Assembly: GCA_030597435.1 (NCBI GenBank)
Contig: JAUVRV010000131.1
Location: 1 to 7,162, forward strand
From: Gemmatimonadales bacterium
GTDB taxonomy: Bacteria; Gemmatimonadota; Gemmatimonadetes; Gemmatimonadales; GWC2-71-9
Reading direction: 5' to 3'
Length of the DNA: 7,162 nt
Part shown: positions 1 to 6,823 of the stretch, in pieces
Layout of the letters: each line of letters begins with the position of its first letter
How positions within the stretch are numbered: the first letter of the stretch is position 1
Notes under the pieces: model-generated
What the model was told of the DNA's origin: nothing
What the model saw: the letters and a program-made list of their open reading frames with translations, nothing else
Database searches by the model: none
Position numbers and translations under genes: made by a program

Positions 1-323
1 ACATCGGTGTTGTCACCCACTAGGCGGCCACCTTCGGGCCAGAACGTGTTGACCGCCTCCAACTCCTTGGCCAACGGCGTAACACGAATCAGGAGTTTGG
101 CAACGGCCACTTTATGCGGGATCGTAACGTTACCCGCGATACCCACCGACTCGAACGCTCGCAACGTGTGCGGCAAGGCGGACGTATCGGTCCGAATCGC
201 AACGTATACGGCATCGAGCCCAAGTGCTGCAAATGCGGCGTTGTACATCGTCGGTGACAGCGAATGCGCTATGGGATCACCGATTACTGCGAATGGACGG
301 CTACTGCCCCGAATGCGGTTCAC
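1..323 (-). CDS. aroE: Shikimate dehydrogenase, N-terminal part (3' end beyond window)
   Basis: Catalyses the NADPH-dependent reduction of 3-dehydroshikimate to shikimate in the cytoplasmic route to chorismate and aromatic amino acids. The 107 readable residues cover the substrate-binding domain: VIGDPIAHSLSPTMYNAAF (13-31, the SxS shikimate-binding motif), GNVTIPHK (64-71, Lys71 being the expected catalytic lysine), AVNT (90-93) and GDNTD (103-107, Asp107 being the catalytic partner). The NADP-binding Rossmann half lies off the left edge. The GTG start at 323-321 overlaps the TGA of the upstream phosphatase gene (GTGA), and a GAGGG ribosome-binding site lies at 334-330, six bases before the start. 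No in-frame stop occurs to the window edge, so nothing suggests a pseudogene. All key residues of the visible half are present. AroE-like quinate dehydrogenases share this fold and cannot be fully excluded, but the housekeeping context favours AroE. Confidence 0.93.
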   Translation of the reverse strand, partial: MNRIRGSSRPFAVIGDPIAHSLSPTMYNAAFAALGLDAVYVAIRTDTSALPHTLRAFESVGIAGNVTIPHKVAVAKLLIRVTPLAKELEAVNTFWPEGGRLVGDNTD

Positions 324-781
324 TTCGTTCCCTCGCAAAAACGTTCCGCAGCGACCGCGGCCAGGCCCTCCAGCTGATCGAAGGTCTCGCGATAGACATC
401 CAAATCTGCGCCAAACGGATCACCCACCTCGGCCTCCGCGCCGGTAAGCCCTACGTACTCACCCAACACGTACACCTTCCCCTCACCCCCCAGGTCCTCC
501 ACGCGGGCGCGTTGATGACGTGCCATGGTCAGAATCAGATCCGATCCTCGCACCAGGTTCCGCGTGAGCAAACGGGCCCTGTGATGCGACAAATCGATGT
601 CGTGTTCCAAACCCACCAGATAAGCACCTTCCGATGCAGGTGCACCTTCCCAAGCCCCCGTTCCCGCCGATGACACGATTGCATGGTCGGCACCGAACCG
701 CTTCAATTCCGTGCCCATCAGCGACTCCGCCAGAGGACTGCGACAGATGTTGCCGGTACAAACCATCAGTACCCGTGTCAC
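320..781 (-). CDS. Low-molecular-weight phosphatase, YwlE-like (protein arginine/tyrosine phosphatase family)
   Basis: A 153-residue enzyme of the LMW protein phosphatase family, which hydrolyses phosphoprotein substrates through a cysteinyl-phosphate intermediate. The P-loop VCTGNICRSP spans 7-16, with nucleophile Cys8 and phosphate-binding Arg14. The general-acid loop is GDPFGADLDVY at 120-130 with Asp121. This DPFG...D.Y block and the following ETFDQLEGL resemble Bacillus YwlE, the arginine phosphatase, more than classical tyrosine phosphatases. However, the residue matching YwlE Thr11, which sets arginine specificity, is Ile12 here, as in tyrosine phosphatases. Substrate is therefore unclear. 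I chose GTG at 781-779 because it places the P-loop at the usual distance, overlaps the tsaC stop as GTGA, and has GGGGAG at 796-791, nine bases upstream. The open frame extends upstream to 865, but that stretch reads over tsaC and is not family-like. Bacillus also places ywlE close to the tsaC homologue ywlC. Confidence 0.9.
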   Translation of the reverse strand: MTRVLMVCTGNICRSPLAESLMGTELKRFGADHAIVSSAGTGAWEGAPASEGAYLVGLEHDIDLSHHRARLLTRNLVRGSDLILTMARHQRARVEDLGGEGKVYVLGEYVGLTGAEAEVGDPFGADLDVYRETFDQLEGLAAVAAERFCEGTK

Positions 782-1431
782 GGCGCGAATCTCCCCACTC
801 CGGCACGTAGCTCGGTCAACGGAATCGCTCCCTCCCGGATCAACCCGGGTGTTGGCCGCGTACAATCGATGAGCGTCGAAGGTGGGACGTTACCCAAGAC
901 GCCACCATCCAACACCATTAGTAGACCGCTCTCAACCGCCTTCCCAAACATCTCCACCAGGGCCCCCACGCCAGGAGCCGTTCCGGCGCCGGGTGTGTTG
1001 GCGGAGGTTGAGCTTATCGGTGCCTGCAGGTGCTCAATGAGTGCTGCCGTTGGGCCATGTGATGTCCACCGCACAGCGATCCCACCTTCGGGACCACGCA
1101 GCGTGTCTGGCAGTCTCCCTTCCCCGCCATTGAGGACCAGCGTAACGGGACCCGGCCAAAACCGTTGAGCCAAAGCCCGAGCGGCAGGTGTGAAGGTCAA
1201 GCCAAAATCAACGGCCATTGCGATACCGGCGATCAATAGCAGAAACGGCTTGCCCGACACACGCCCTTTGAGATCCGCCAAAGCCGCGAGGTCCGCCGTG
1301 TTCGCTCGTGATCCGAGACCGTAAACAGTCTCAGTCGGATGAGCTATGAGCCCGCCGTTTTGCAGATGCGCGACGACAGTCGGTATGGCCACGGACACAT
1401 CAGCCGCTGTGCGAAAGGCAAGTACCGTCAT
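778..1431 (-). CDS. L-threonylcarbamoyladenylate synthase (TsaC/Sua5 family, YrdC domain)
   Basis: Makes threonylcarbamoyl-AMP from threonine, bicarbonate and ATP, the first step of t6A37 modification of tRNAs that read ANN codons; the product is handed to the TsaD complex. The 217 residues are a single YrdC domain without the C-terminal Sua5 extension, so this is the short TsaC/YwlC form. Visible family blocks are HPTETVYGLG (31-40), LKGRVSGKPF (54-63, with the substrate-binding Lys55 and Arg57), WPGPVTLVL (92-100), the SSTSAN motif (140-145) and STLIDCT (185-191). ATG at 1431-1429 overlaps the ispD stop as ATGA, which fixes the start; the longer open frame up to 1536 lies over ispD and lacks family features. 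No strong ribosome-binding site sits directly before the ATG, consistent with coupling to ispD translation. The family is confident; the symbol is left blank because tsaC, sua5 and ywlC are used interchangeably. Confidence 0.93.
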   Translation of the reverse strand: MTVLAFRTAADVSVAIPTVVAHLQNGGLIAHPTETVYGLGSRANTADLAALADLKGRVSGKPFLLLIAGIAMAVDFGLTFTPAARALAQRFWPGPVTLVLNGGEGRLPDTLRGPEGGIAVRWTSHGPTAALIEHLQAPISSTSANTPGAGTAPGVGALVEMFGKAVESGLLMVLDGGVLGNVPPSTLIDCTRPTPGLIREGAIPLTELRAGVGRFAP

Positions 1432-2135
1432 CGTTGAGCAAGGACCTCGGCGATCAAGAAGTCGCTGGGCGTCGTGATCTTGATGTTGCGGCCGGAATCG
1501 GGAACCACTCGTACTGTATAGCCGGCAGCCTCGCACAATGCTGCTTCGTCGGTGAGTTGCGAGATACCATCTTCACCGAAACGCTTGTAGGCTGCCTCGA
1601 GCATGTCGCGCGGAAATCCTTGAGGCGTTTGAGCGCGCCAGAGCCCATCGCGAGCGACGGTCTCCACTACGCGACCTGATCCTTCCTCCACACGCTTCAG
1701 AGTATCCGAGACCGGAACACACGGAACAGCCCCCGTTGCGGACGCGGTCTCGATCACGGTCTCGATCGTCTCGTATGAAACGAACGGCCGGGCGGCATCG
1801 TGGATCAGCACGGTGCTGCAACCCTCATCCAGCGCTCGCAGCGCAGCCAACACGGATTCCGCCCGTGTTGCGCCGCCTGCTACGAGTCGCAACCGTCCGC
1901 TCACGACGGTCTCCAGCCATTCTGGCGGCGCGTCAACGAACGCAACCGGAAGTGCGATCACCAACTGGCGTACCCGTGGGTGCTGAGCGAATGGTCGTAG
2001 CGCCCTGAGCAACATGGGGACCCCGGCGATTTCCCGGAACTGCTTCGGTTCCCCGCCCACACGCTCACCACTTCCGGCGGCGGCGAGAAGCACCCCAACG
2101 TCAGGTTGCGAACTGCTGCGCGAGATCGGCGACAT
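1428..2135 (-). CDS. ispD: 2-C-methyl-D-erythritol 4-phosphate cytidylyltransferase
   Basis: Transfers CMP from CTP to methylerythritol 4-phosphate in the MEP pathway for isopentenyl diphosphate. The 235-residue product has the usual length. It opens with the nucleotide-binding loop LLAAAGSGERVGGEPKQF (16-33), containing the conserved Arg25 and Lys31, followed by GGATRAESV (87-95), IHDAARPFV (111-119), the AQTPQGF block, LTDEAALCE, and GRNIKIT near the C-terminus. ATG at 2135-2133 was chosen because it leaves about 13 residues before the loop, near the family norm; a GTG at 2096-2094 would start almost on the loop. This ATG lies inside radA, giving a 35-bp overlap, and has no clear Shine-Dalgarno, so coupling to radA translation is likely. 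IspF, often fused or adjacent to IspD in other bacteria, is absent here. The open frame continues upstream to 2366, but that part is radA read in another frame. Confidence 0.95.
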   Translation of the reverse strand: MSPISRSSSQPDVGVLLAAAGSGERVGGEPKQFREIAGVPMLLRALRPFAQHPRVRQLVIALPVAFVDAPPEWLETVVSGRLRLVAGGATRAESVLAALRALDEGCSTVLIHDAARPFVSYETIETVIETASATGAVPCVPVSDTLKRVEEGSGRVVETVARDGLWRAQTPQGFPRDMLEAAYKRFGEDGISQLTDEAALCEAAGYTVRVVPDSGRNIKITTPSDFLIAEVLAQR

Positions 2136-3465
2136 GAGCGATTGAAACGGTCCGTACGTTTGACTGCGTGGTACTGCGGGCCGACACGAAAGCACGTCGG
2201 AAGCCGAGGCGTTGGGCTTCGGAGAGCCGCCGTTCGGTCGATGAGACCGGCCGCACTTCGCCACCCAACCCAACCTCACCAAAGAACACCGCATCCGCCG
2301 GGAGTGGCCGGTCCAACAAGGAAGAGCTGAGCGCAGCAACGACTGCCAGATCAGCCGCCGGTTCAACCAGTCTCATGCCTCCGGTGACGTTCACGAACAC
2401 GTCTTGGTCATGAAACCGCAGTTGTGCCCTTCGCTCCAAGACAGCAAGGAGTACTGCGAGTCGTCTCTGGTCCAAACCTGTCGCTACACGTTGGGGCGTG
2501 CCATATCCCGAGCGTGAGGCCAGCGCCTGGATCTCGACCAGAACCGGACGCGTCCCTTCCAGAGACGCCGTGATCGCCGATCCCGGCGCGTGCTCGTCAC
2601 GCCCTGACAGAAACGCGGCTGATGGGTTCGCAACCGGGTGCAGTCCCGACGCGGACATCTCGAACACGCCCACCTCATCCACCGACCCGAAACGGTTCTT
2701 CACTGCCCTGAGAATCCTGAAATCGCCAGCGGATTCTCCTTCGAAATAGAGCACGGTGTCGGCCATGTGCTCCAGTGTCTTGGGTCCGGCAATGACGCCG
2801 CCGCGGGTGACGTGTCCCACCAGCATCACGGCCACACCAGACTCCTTCGCAAACCGCATCAGCCGGGCCGCGCACTCGCGAACCTGCCCAACGTTACCCG
2901 GCGCTCCTTCGAGTTCATCGGTATACGTTGTCTGAATCGAGTCCACGATTATCACCCGCGCGTCGACCGCCTTGGCACGTGCGATCACGGATTCGAGCCG
3001 CACCTCTGGCAGCACCCTCACACCACCCGCGTCCTCGCCCAACCGGTCGGCTCGTAGCCTTACCTGTTCTACCGACTCCTCGCCGGACACATAGAGTGTT
3101 GCAACGCCTTGGGCTTCGAGACGGGCGGCACACTGCAGCAAAAGCGTCGACTTTCCAATACCGGGCTCCCCACCAATGATCACGAGAGACCCCGGTACGA
3201 TCCCACCGCCAAGCACAAAATCGAACTCGTTCAAGTCGGTGTGCAAGCGGGGCATTGCATCGGGCAACACGGTGTCGAGACGGACCGCTTCCGGTCCCAC
3301 TGCAGCAACGGACGGAGTACCAAAACGACCGGTCTGGGAACGCGGCCCGACAACCTCCTCGACCAGGGTGTTCCAGACACCACACGACTCGCACCGCCCG
3401 GCCCACTTCGGGTGATCAGACCCGCATTCGGCACAGCGGAAGACCGATCGAGTCTTACGGGCCAT
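2101..3465 (-). CDS. radA: DNA repair protein RadA (Sms), branch-migration ATPase
   Basis: RadA is a RecA-fold, DnaB-like hexameric motor that extends recombination intermediates and helps process branched DNA. The 454-residue product has the full family architecture: an N-terminal C4 zinc finger (Cys11, 14, 25, 28 in CAECGSDHPKWAGRCESC), a RecA-type ATPase core with Walker A GGEPGIGKST (98-107) and Walker B VIIVDS (171-176), the RadA-specific KNRFG motif (256-260), and a C-terminal Lon-protease-like domain from about residue 285 containing FFGEVGLGGEVRPV (394-407). That last domain is normally non-proteolytic in RadA and acts as a DNA-binding scaffold. No catalytic residue seems lost and length is typical. 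ATG at 3465-3463 lies within the last codons of dnaB (11-bp overlap) and has no strong ribosome-binding site. Adjacent dnaB and radA encode related helicase-type ATPases acting on replication and recombination forks. Confidence 0.98.
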   Translation of the reverse strand: MARKTRSVFRCAECGSDHPKWAGRCESCGVWNTLVEEVVGPRSQTGRFGTPSVAAVGPEAVRLDTVLPDAMPRLHTDLNEFDFVLGGGIVPGSLVIIGGEPGIGKSTLLLQCAARLEAQGVATLYVSGEESVEQVRLRADRLGEDAGGVRVLPEVRLESVIARAKAVDARVIIVDSIQTTYTDELEGAPGNVGQVRECAARLMRFAKESGVAVMLVGHVTRGGVIAGPKTLEHMADTVLYFEGESAGDFRILRAVKNRFGSVDEVGVFEMSASGLHPVANPSAAFLSGRDEHAPGSAITASLEGTRPVLVEIQALASRSGYGTPQRVATGLDQRRLAVLLAVLERRAQLRFHDQDVFVNVTGGMRLVEPAADLAVVAALSSSLLDRPLPADAVFFGEVGLGGEVRPVSSTERRLSEAQRLGFRRAFVSARSTTQSNVRTVSIAHVADLAQQFAT

Positions 3466-4861
3466 CCACGGGGTCAGAAGCTCGGCTGGAGTAGTTGTCG
3501 AACCGGGTGTATTGCTTGTGAAATGCCAGCTTGATGTTGCCCGTTGGGCCGTTGCGGTGCTTGGCCAACATCAACTCCGCTAACCCTTCTTCAGCACCCT
3601 CTTCTTGAGCTATAACCGATTTATACATCTCGGCGCGATAGATGAACATCACCAGATCCGCGTCCTGCTCTATCGCTCCTGAATCCCGCAGATCCGACAA
3701 CACCGGGCGGCGGTCACCGCCACGCTGTTCCGGTGCACGCGATAGCTGTGACAATGCCACTACGGGTGTCTGTAATTCGCGCGCCAATGCCTTGAGTGAC
3801 CTCGAGATGAAGCTGATCTCCTCTTGCCTGCTCTCCTGTCGGCCGGTTCCACGAATGAGTTGGAGGTAATCCACGATGAACAAGCCTATGTCGTGCTCGG
3901 CCTTCATCCGTCGGGCCTTGGAGCGCAGCTCCAATAGCGTCAGTGCGGGAGAGTCGTCGATCCAGATAGGTGCGGTACCCAGTAGTCCTGCCGCGCGCGA
4001 CATCTTGGGGTAGTCGTCGTCCCGCAGCTTACCACTCCGGAGCCGGTGCAGATCGACAAAGCTCTCCGCCGCCAGCAGGCGTTCTACCAGCTGATCACGC
4101 GACATTTCGAGCGAGAACACTGCCGTGGGCGTTTTGCCCTCCAGCGCCGCATTGGCTGCCACATTCAGGCAGAACGACGTCTTCCCCATCGACGGTCGAG
4201 CCGCGACGATTATCAGATCGCTACCTTGGAAGCCGTTCGTCATCTCGTCCAAATCTGTGAAACCACTCGGGATTCCTCGTACCGAATCGTCCCCGCGATG
4301 GCGCGCTTCTATGCGCTCCATTGCCTGCCACATCAGCTCCTTGATGCGAACGACTTCCTGCGTACCGCGTTGGTATGAGACCTCGAACACCTGCTGTTCG
4401 GCCTGATCCAAGAGGGCTCCGACGTCGTCGCGACCCTCATACGCGGTTTGTACAATGCCGGTTCCGACATCGATCAGCCGTCGCAACAGGCTCTTTTCCC
4501 TTACTATGCGACAGTGGTACTCAACGTTGGCCGCAGTCGGGACCACATCCAACAACTCGGCGAGATAGTCCGTTCCGCCACTCGCCTCGAGGTCACCGCG
4601 CCGCTCCAGTTCATCTCGCAAGATCACCGGATCGATCACGCCACCATGTTCCAGGAGCTTGGCCATCGCGCGGAAAATCCGGCGGTGCCCCTCACGGTAG
4701 AAGTCCTTATCACTGAGGAGTTCCATCGCAGTCAGCCCCGCATCGGAATCGAGCAGCATCGCCCCAATGACCGACTGCTCAGCCTCAGGACTCCACGGTA
4801 GCTGTCGGCTGGGAATCGACTCGTTATCTGTCAACGAGTTGGCGTGCGATACGGACGTCAT
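3455..4861 (-). CDS. dnaB: Replicative DNA helicase DnaB
   Basis: The hexameric 5'-3' helicase that unwinds the replication fork and recruits primase. The 468-residue product has the N-terminal DnaB domain (about 20-125, starting LPWSPEAEQSVIGAMLLD), a linker helix, and the RecA-like C-terminal motor (about 195-460). Visible motifs are Walker A ARPSMGKTS (221-229), EMS in the substrate-sensing loop (252-254), Walker B LFIVDYLQLI (327-336) with Asp331, SQLSR (371-375), SDLRDSGAIEQDAD (389-402) and the KHRNGPTG arginine-finger region (434-441). No intein interrupts the P-loop or other hot spots, which is notable because dnaB is a common intein target. ATG at 4861-4859 makes a 38-bp overlap with the glycosylase gene and has a weak purine-rich GGAAGAAG upstream; a TTG at 4834-4832 is a possible shorter start. 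Both starts precede the conserved domain. Confidence 0.98.
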   Translation of the reverse strand: MTSVSHANSLTDNESIPSRQLPWSPEAEQSVIGAMLLDSDAGLTAMELLSDKDFYREGHRRIFRAMAKLLEHGGVIDPVILRDELERRGDLEASGGTDYLAELLDVVPTAANVEYHCRIVREKSLLRRLIDVGTGIVQTAYEGRDDVGALLDQAEQQVFEVSYQRGTQEVVRIKELMWQAMERIEARHRGDDSVRGIPSGFTDLDEMTNGFQGSDLIIVAARPSMGKTSFCLNVAANAALEGKTPTAVFSLEMSRDQLVERLLAAESFVDLHRLRSGKLRDDDYPKMSRAAGLLGTAPIWIDDSPALTLLELRSKARRMKAEHDIGLFIVDYLQLIRGTGRQESRQEEISFISRSLKALARELQTPVVALSQLSRAPEQRGGDRRPVLSDLRDSGAIEQDADLVMFIYRAEMYKSVIAQEEGAEEGLAELMLAKHRNGPTGNIKLAFHKQYTRFDNYSSRASDPVDGP

Positions 4862-5636
4862 CCCAGGTTGGCTTCTTCCAGTTCGGGTTCCTCAAGAGTG
4901 CTGCGGGGTGATATGTCACCACCAGTGGCGTACCCCGGAACGAATGGACCACGTTCCTCAACGACCCCAACGACTGTTTGGTGTTCAACAGCGTTTCGGC
5001 CGCGGTCCCGCCCATCGCTAGTATGACCTTCGGTCCGAGAATTTCAAGTTGGCGATGAAGATAGGGCACGCACTGCTCGATCTCTTCATGCTGGGGCTTG
5101 CGATTACCCGGCGGCCGGCACTTCACCACATTGCAGATGTACACCTGATCACGCGGCAATCCAATCGACTTGAGTATACCAGTGAGCAGTTCGCCCGCCC
5201 GCCCCACAAATGGGCGGCCGGTTTCATCCTCCGTAGCTCCCGGCCCCTCGCCCACGACCACAAGCTTGGCACCGCTCGGGCCCTCCCCCGGCACGGCGTT
5301 CGTCCTACTGGCGCTCAACTGGCAGCGCGTACATGAGCGCACCAGCTCGGCCACCCCCTCTAAATCACGACCTGCCAGTTCATCCGCTGTGAACAGATCG
5401 CTGGCGGGAGGTGGGACAACGATACCCGGTCCCGGGATTTCGGGCGCCCCGTCCTGCCACTTCCCGCCCTTGCTCCGTCCCACTCCACGGCTGGACGGAC
5501 GGTCAGACGGTCGGACGGTCTGACCATCGTGGGCCCTCGTCATCTGTGTCAACTCCTGCCCCAGGACCACTGGCCCCTCATCCATGGCGTCTCGCTGCTG
5601 CAGGTAGCGTTCGAACAGCTCGCGTCCTTTGCTCAC
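4824..5636 (-). CDS. Uracil-DNA glycosylase, family 4 (4Fe-4S, UDGa type)
   Basis: Excises uracil arising from cytosine deamination or dUTP incorporation, starting base-excision repair. The catalytic domain (about 95-270) has motif A VVGEGPGATEDETGRPFVG (127-145) and motif B TYHPAALLRNP (241-251). Four cysteines in the family 4 pattern, Cys102 and Cys105 (CTRC), Cys173 (KCRPPGNRKP) and Cys189 (QCVPYL), should bind a 4Fe-4S cluster. Before it lies a roughly 95-residue extension: a short helical start (SKGRELFERYLQQRD) and then a Gly/Pro/Arg/Ser-rich linker containing VRPSDRP, encoded by a short tandem repeat. Start is GTG at 5636-5634, overlapping the coaBC stop as GTGA, with GAGG at 5647-5644, seven bases upstream. 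An ATG at 5747 in the same frame would sit deep inside coaBC and is not used. Some family 4-like proteins were first annotated as phage SPO1 DNA polymerase-related; the motifs here fit a true glycosylase. Confidence 0.93.
   Translation of the reverse strand: MSKGRELFERYLQQRDAMDEGPVVLGQELTQMTRAHDGQTVRPSDRPSSRGVGRSKGGKWQDGAPEIPGPGIVVPPPASDLFTADELAGRDLEGVAELVRSCTRCQLSASRTNAVPGEGPSGAKLVVVGEGPGATEDETGRPFVGRAGELLTGILKSIGLPRDQVYICNVVKCRPPGNRKPQHEEIEQCVPYLHRQLEILGPKVILAMGGTAAETLLNTKQSLGSLRNVVHSFRGTPLVVTYHPAALLRNPNWKKPTWDDVRIARQLVDR
5493..5525. repeat. 8-bp tandem repeat GGTCNGAC inside the glycosylase linker
   Basis: Three consecutive copies of GGTCNGAC (5501-5508, 5509-5516, 5517-5524; N = A, G, T) are preceded by a diverged copy GGACGGAC at 5493-5500. 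Each unit is itself a GTC-N-GAC palindrome, so the array reads the same on both strands. It lies in the linker of the glycosylase and encodes residues 38-48, GQTVRPSDRPS. As 8 is not a multiple of 3, each added unit changes the reading frame, and only three-unit changes are neutral. This is visible directly in the sequence; its origin is not. Confidence 0.85.
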
Positions 5637-6823
5637 AGCATCGCCTCGACTTCGTCCAGCAGCTTGTCGGCCACTTCGTGCTTGGACAACAGCGGCAACT
5701 CCGTCATCGTCCGCTGCGTGATGAACGTGGTGCGGTTGGTATCGCACTCGAAGCCCGAATCGGACTGCGTCGCCGAATTCAAGACGATGAGATCGAGTTG
5801 TTTGCGTTCGAGCTTAGCGCGAGCCCGTTCCAAACCGGGCTCAGTCTCGAGAGCGAAACCCACTGTCACGCAGCGTGAACCGCGCTGGTTGGCCGTGTTC
5901 TCCAGTATGTCCGGGGTTGGCTCCAATGCGAGCGTTATAGGGCCGTCCGCTCGAGCCAACTTGTGATCGGCAGTGCTACGAGGCACATAATCTGCCGGGG
6001 CCGCAGCCATGACCAATACATCTGCCTCCGGCAACAGGGCCCTAACCGTTTCGAGCATTTCGGAGGTCGTCTCGACACGCACCGTCTCGACACCGGTTGG
6101 ATCCTGCAACAACGAAGGTCCGGACACGAGCGTCACATCCGCACCGCGAGTGAAAGCGGCTGTGGCAACCGAGAAACCCATTTTGCCGCTCGACGGGTTG
6201 GAGATCGTTCGGACAGGGTCAATGTGCTCGCGAGTAGGTCCCGCTGTGACTAGCACACGCTTGCCCTGGAGTGCACTGCTCGGTGCGCACAACAGCCGCT
6301 TGGCGTGAGCCACGATCTCCTCGGGTTCGGTCATTCTCCCCGGTTTCTCGCTTGGCCCCTCGGCGAGAGGCCCGATAGCCGGGCCCACGAACTGCCAACC
6401 ACGCCCTTTCAGCGTTGCAATGTTCGCCGTTGTCGCGGGATGCGCGTACATGGCGTCGTTCATTGCGGGAGCAGCGAGGACACGCGTCTCTGTGGCCAAG
6501 AGAATGGCGGTCAGAAGATCGTCCGCGATGCCTGAGGCAGCCCGGGCCAACAGGTTGGCTGTTGCTGGAGCAAGAACTATGAGGTGGGAGTCACGTCCCA
6601 GGTGTATGTGAGCGAGAGCCTGGTCGCGTTGCCACAGCGACGTCAATACCGGCCTCCCACTCAGGGCTTCGAAGGTCACGGGCCGCACGAACTCGGTCGC
6701 AGATACCGTCATCACTACATCGACCGTGGCACCTGCCTCGACCAGCTGTCGGACAATACTGCACGCCTTGTAGCAGGCAATACCGCCCGACACGCCGAGC
6801 ATGACGGGCCGGCCGACGATCAC
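5633..6823 (-). CDS. coaBC: Bifunctional phosphopantothenoylcysteine decarboxylase / phosphopantothenate-cysteine ligase
   Basis: Carries out two successive cytoplasmic steps of coenzyme A synthesis: CTP-dependent ligation of cysteine to 4'-phosphopantothenate (CoaB) and FMN-dependent decarboxylation to 4'-phosphopantetheine (CoaC). The 396 residues are the full-length fusion. CoaC (1 to about 180) shows GVSGGIACYK (10-19), the active-site histidine His72 in AHIHL, APATANLLARAASGIADDL (85-103) and PAMN (119-122). CoaB (about 185-396) shows TAGPTREHIDPVR (193-205), SNPSSGKMG (208-216), PADYVP (276-281) followed by Lys288, and VGFALETE (321-328). In the CoaC flap the E. coli-type ACG is replaced by AEG (Glu155). 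GTG at 6823-6821 overlaps the rpoZ stop as GTGA and gives the usual distance to the flavoprotein fold. Only a weak AAGAG precedes it, so coupling to rpoZ is likely. Confidence 0.97.
   Translation of the reverse strand: MIVGRPVMLGVSGGIACYKACSIVRQLVEAGATVDVVMTVSATEFVRPVTFEALSGRPVLTSLWQRDQALAHIHLGRDSHLIVLAPATANLLARAASGIADDLLTAILLATETRVLAAPAMNDAMYAHPATTANIATLKGRGWQFVGPAIGPLAEGPSEKPGRMTEPEEIVAHAKRLLCAPSSALQGKRVLVTAGPTREHIDPVRTISNPSSGKMGFSVATAAFTRGADVTLVSGPSLLQDPTGVETVRVETTSEMLETVRALLPEADVLVMAAAPADYVPRSTADHKLARADGPITLALEPTPDILENTANQRGSRCVTVGFALETEPGLERARAKLERKQLDLIVLNSATQSDSGFECDTNRTTFITQRTMTELPLLSKHEVADKLLDEVEAML

Noticed and set aside
7..447. A 146-codon open frame on the plus strand at the left edge.
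   Set aside because: It is antisense to aroE and the end of the phosphatase gene, whose family motifs are unmistakable; its own protein is Arg/Pro-rich without recognisable features.
683..1168. A 161-codon plus-strand open frame.
   Set aside because: It lies opposite tsaC and the phosphatase start, has no recognisable domain, and is explained by codon bias of the minus-strand genes.
2136..2366. Possible 77-residue N-terminal extension of IspD.
   Set aside because: This stretch is radA read in another frame, has no family similarity, and ATG 2135 already gives a normal-length IspD.
3109..3534. A 141-codon plus-strand open frame opposite radA and the end of dnaB.
   Set aside because: Antisense to conserved RadA zinc-finger and ATPase coding sequence; no domain or convincing start.
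3455..4861. An intein or insertion in dnaB.
   Set aside because: The protein is continuous and of normal length, with Walker A, Walker B and the later motifs at usual spacing.
5493..5525. Short direct repeats as a CRISPR array or an operator.
   Set aside because: Units are only 8 bp with no spacers and lie within the glycosylase coding sequence.
5637..5747. Possible 37-residue upstream extension of the uracil-DNA glycosylase.
   Set aside because: It reads over the end of coaBC, and the GTG at 5636 has a GTGA overlap and a GAGG site at good spacing.
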